From DASRTE01 sp035656095 (GTDB lineage Bacteria > Actinomycetota > Actinomycetes > Jiangellales > Jiangellaceae): a stretch of 64,000 nt of DNA. Location: contig DASRTE010000005.1 in NCBI GenBank assembly GCA_035656095.1, positions 48,770 to 112,769 of the forward strand. Reading direction: 5' to 3'. The number at the start of each line of letters is the position of its first letter. The stretch's first letter is position 1. The translations under genes were made by a program, and so were the position numbers. Positions 62,898 through 64,000 of this stretch are shown piece after piece. The notes below the pieces were generated by a model that worked only from the letters and a program-made list of their open reading frames with translations, ran no database searches and was not told the DNA's origin.

Positions 62898-63874
62898 CGT
62901 CCCCGGTGACCGACCCCCTGACCGCCGACGATGCCCGGGCCGCCCTCACCGACCTGCGCCGCGAGGTCGCCAAGGCCGTCGTCGGGCAGGACTCCGTGGT
63001 CACGGGTCTGGTGATCGCACTGCTCTGCCGCGGGCACGTGCTGCTCGAGGGCGTACCCGGCGTGGCGAAGACCCTGCTGGTCAGGACCCTGGCCATGGCG
63101 CTCGACGTCCAGACCAAGCGGGTGCAGTTCACACCCGACCTGATGCCGGGCGACGTCACCGGCTCACTGATCTACGACGCGCGCACAGCCGAGTTCTCGT
63201 TCGCACCCGGGCCGGTCTTCACGAACCTGCTGCTGGCCGACGAGATCAACCGAACCCCGCCGAAGACGCAGGCCGCGCTGCTGGAGGCGATGGAGGAGCG
63301 GCAGGTCTCGGTGGAGGGAAAGCCCAGGCCGTTGCCGGACCCGTTCGTCGTCGCGGCCACACAGAACCCGATCGAGTACGAGGGCACCTACCCGCTGCCG
63401 GAGGCCCAACTCGACCGCTTCCTGCTCAAGCTGACCGTCTCCGTACCCGAGCGCGACGACGAGATCGCGATGCTTCGGCGCCACGCGGACGGCTTCGACC
63501 CGCGTGACCTCGCGGCGGCCGGCGTCGGCCAGGTGGCCGGGCCGGCAGATCTCGCCGCCGGCCGGGCCGCCGTGGGGCGGGTACGGAGCGGACCCGACGT
63601 GTTGGCCTATGTCGTCGACGTGGTCCGGGCAACCCGGTCGTCGCCGTCGCTGCAGCTGGGCGTATCGCCACGGGGAGCGACCGCCCTGCTCGCCACCAGC
63701 CGGGCATGGGCATGGCTGTCCGGGCGCGACTACGTCACGCCCGACGACGTCAAGGCGCTGGCCCGGCCGAGCCTTCGCCACCGCGTGACGCTCCGGCCGG
63801 AGGCCGAGCTCGAGGGCGTGACCGCGGACGCGGTGCTCGACACCGTTCTGGCCACCGTCCCGGTTCCGCGCTGA
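62894..63874 (+). CDS. moxR: MoxR family AAA+ ATPase
   Basis: A 326-residue AAA+ ATPase. Walker A is LLEGVPGVAKT, Walker B LLLADEINRTPPKTQAALLEAMEE, and sensor 1 AATQNPIEYEGTYPLPEAQLDRF. The lid contains GVSPRGATALLATSRAWAWL. MoxR proteins act as chaperones for metal insertion or for von Willebrand-factor partners and are paired with DUF58. ATG 62894 overlaps the DUF4350 stop. A DUF58-like gene starts 25 bp after it. Confidence 0.95.
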   Translation: MTSPVTDPLTADDARAALTDLRREVAKAVVGQDSVVTGLVIALLCRGHVLLEGVPGVAKTLLVRTLAMALDVQTKRVQFTPDLMPGDVTGSLIYDARTAEFSFAPGPVFTNLLLADEINRTPPKTQAALLEAMEERQVSVEGKPRPLPDPFVVAATQNPIEYEGTYPLPEAQLDRFLLKLTVSVPERDDEIAMLRRHADGFDPRDLAAAGVGQVAGPADLAAGRAAVGRVRSGPDVLAYVVDVVRATRSSPSLQLGVSPRGATALLATSRAWAWLSGRDYVTPDDVKALARPSLRHRVTLRPEAELEGVTADAVLDTVLATVPVPR

Positions 63875-63899
63875 TGACCGGCGAAGGGGCACGGGAGCC

Positions 63900-64000
63900 G
63901 TGGTACTGACCGGCCGCACGGCACTGCTCGCGCTGCTCGGCGCGGTCGTGGTCGCGCTGGCTGCCCCCTCCGCCACCGGGGTGGTCGTGGTCACGGCCGG
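63900..64000 (+). CDS. DUF58 domain protein (partial, runs off right edge)
   Basis: Only the first 33 residues are present: VVLTGRTALLALLGAVVVAL then AAPSATGVVVVTA. This is the usual double hydrophobic N-terminus of actinobacterial DUF58 proteins (MVLTGRTALL). GTG 63900 has AAGGGG 10 bases ahead. An ATG overlapping the moxR stop at 63873 gives only 11 codons and is not the start. The gene continues beyond 64000. Confidence 0.75.
   Translation, partial: MVLTGRTALLALLGAVVVALAAPSATGVVVVTA

Overview
The window is high-GC DNA with very strong G/C preference at third codon positions, many GTG starts and 4-base ATGA/GTGA gene overlaps. The gene content points to an actinobacterium (Actinomycetota). 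Diagnostic blocks are mtrA-mtrB-lpqB-comF-hpf-secA, sigE-rseA-rseB-like-htrA-tatB followed by mrp, and a moxR/DUF4129/DUF4350/DUF58 block. These follow the order known from Mycobacterium and relatives, but no mycolate-specific gene is present. I cannot name the genus from sequence alone. No rRNA, tRNA, CRISPR array or insertion sequence was seen.

Layout. (1) About 0.2-21.5 kb is an accessory-looking catabolic region: MaoC hydratase, PLP amino-acid decarboxylase, agmatinase-type ureohydrolase, APC permease, PucR regulator, class-III aminotransferase, amidase-signature enzyme, NylB-like serine hydrolase, gamma-aminobutyraldehyde-type dehydrogenase, an unassigned ATP-grasp ligase, a copper/TPQ amine oxidase, a second APC permease, a tandem Usp protein, a LysA-like decarboxylase and CorA. 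Together they could take up amines, amides and omega-amino acids and convert them through aldehydes to acids. The aminotransferase-amidase-NylB-like-ALDH stretch resembles the nylA/B/D/E logic of 6-aminohexanoate-oligomer breakdown. (2) 21.5-28 kb holds acyl-CoA dehydrogenase, HNH endonuclease, CitE-like lyase, an LprG-like lipoprotein and a soluble MgtE_N/CBS protein with a DUF1003 protein. (3) 28.0-31.1 kb is a thiamine-precursor ECF transporter (ykoE-ykoD-ykoC) behind a clear TPP riboswitch. A striking 21-bp perfect inverted repeat follows it.

(4) 31.3-38 kb is the envelope-stress locus: MarR, Mrp, TatB, HtrA, RseB-like, RseA, SigE and a divergent O-methyltransferase with a non-standard start. 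(5) 38-46.8 kb holds P5C dehydrogenase with repeat-rich upstream DNA, a DUF6912-like protein, a patatin, a cupredoxin-like lipoprotein with a polytopic membrane partner, an orphan CpaE/CpaB-like pair, and an excisionase-type DNA-binding protein. (6) 46.9-59.6 kb runs from a LysM protein through SecA, tandem GNAT, YcaQ-type glycosylase, HPF, ComF and LpqB to the MtrB-MtrA two-component system. (7) 59.7-64 kb is a translationally coupled membrane-protein/MoxR operon that runs off the right edge.

The most interesting items are the NylA/NylB-like oligoamide cassette with its private operators, the unassigned ATP-grasp enzyme in the amine cluster, the coupled APC-Usp-decarboxylase operon, the perfect 21-bp inverted repeat at 31.2 kb, and two genes (O-methyltransferase, ykoD) whose best starts are non-canonical (ATC, CTG).
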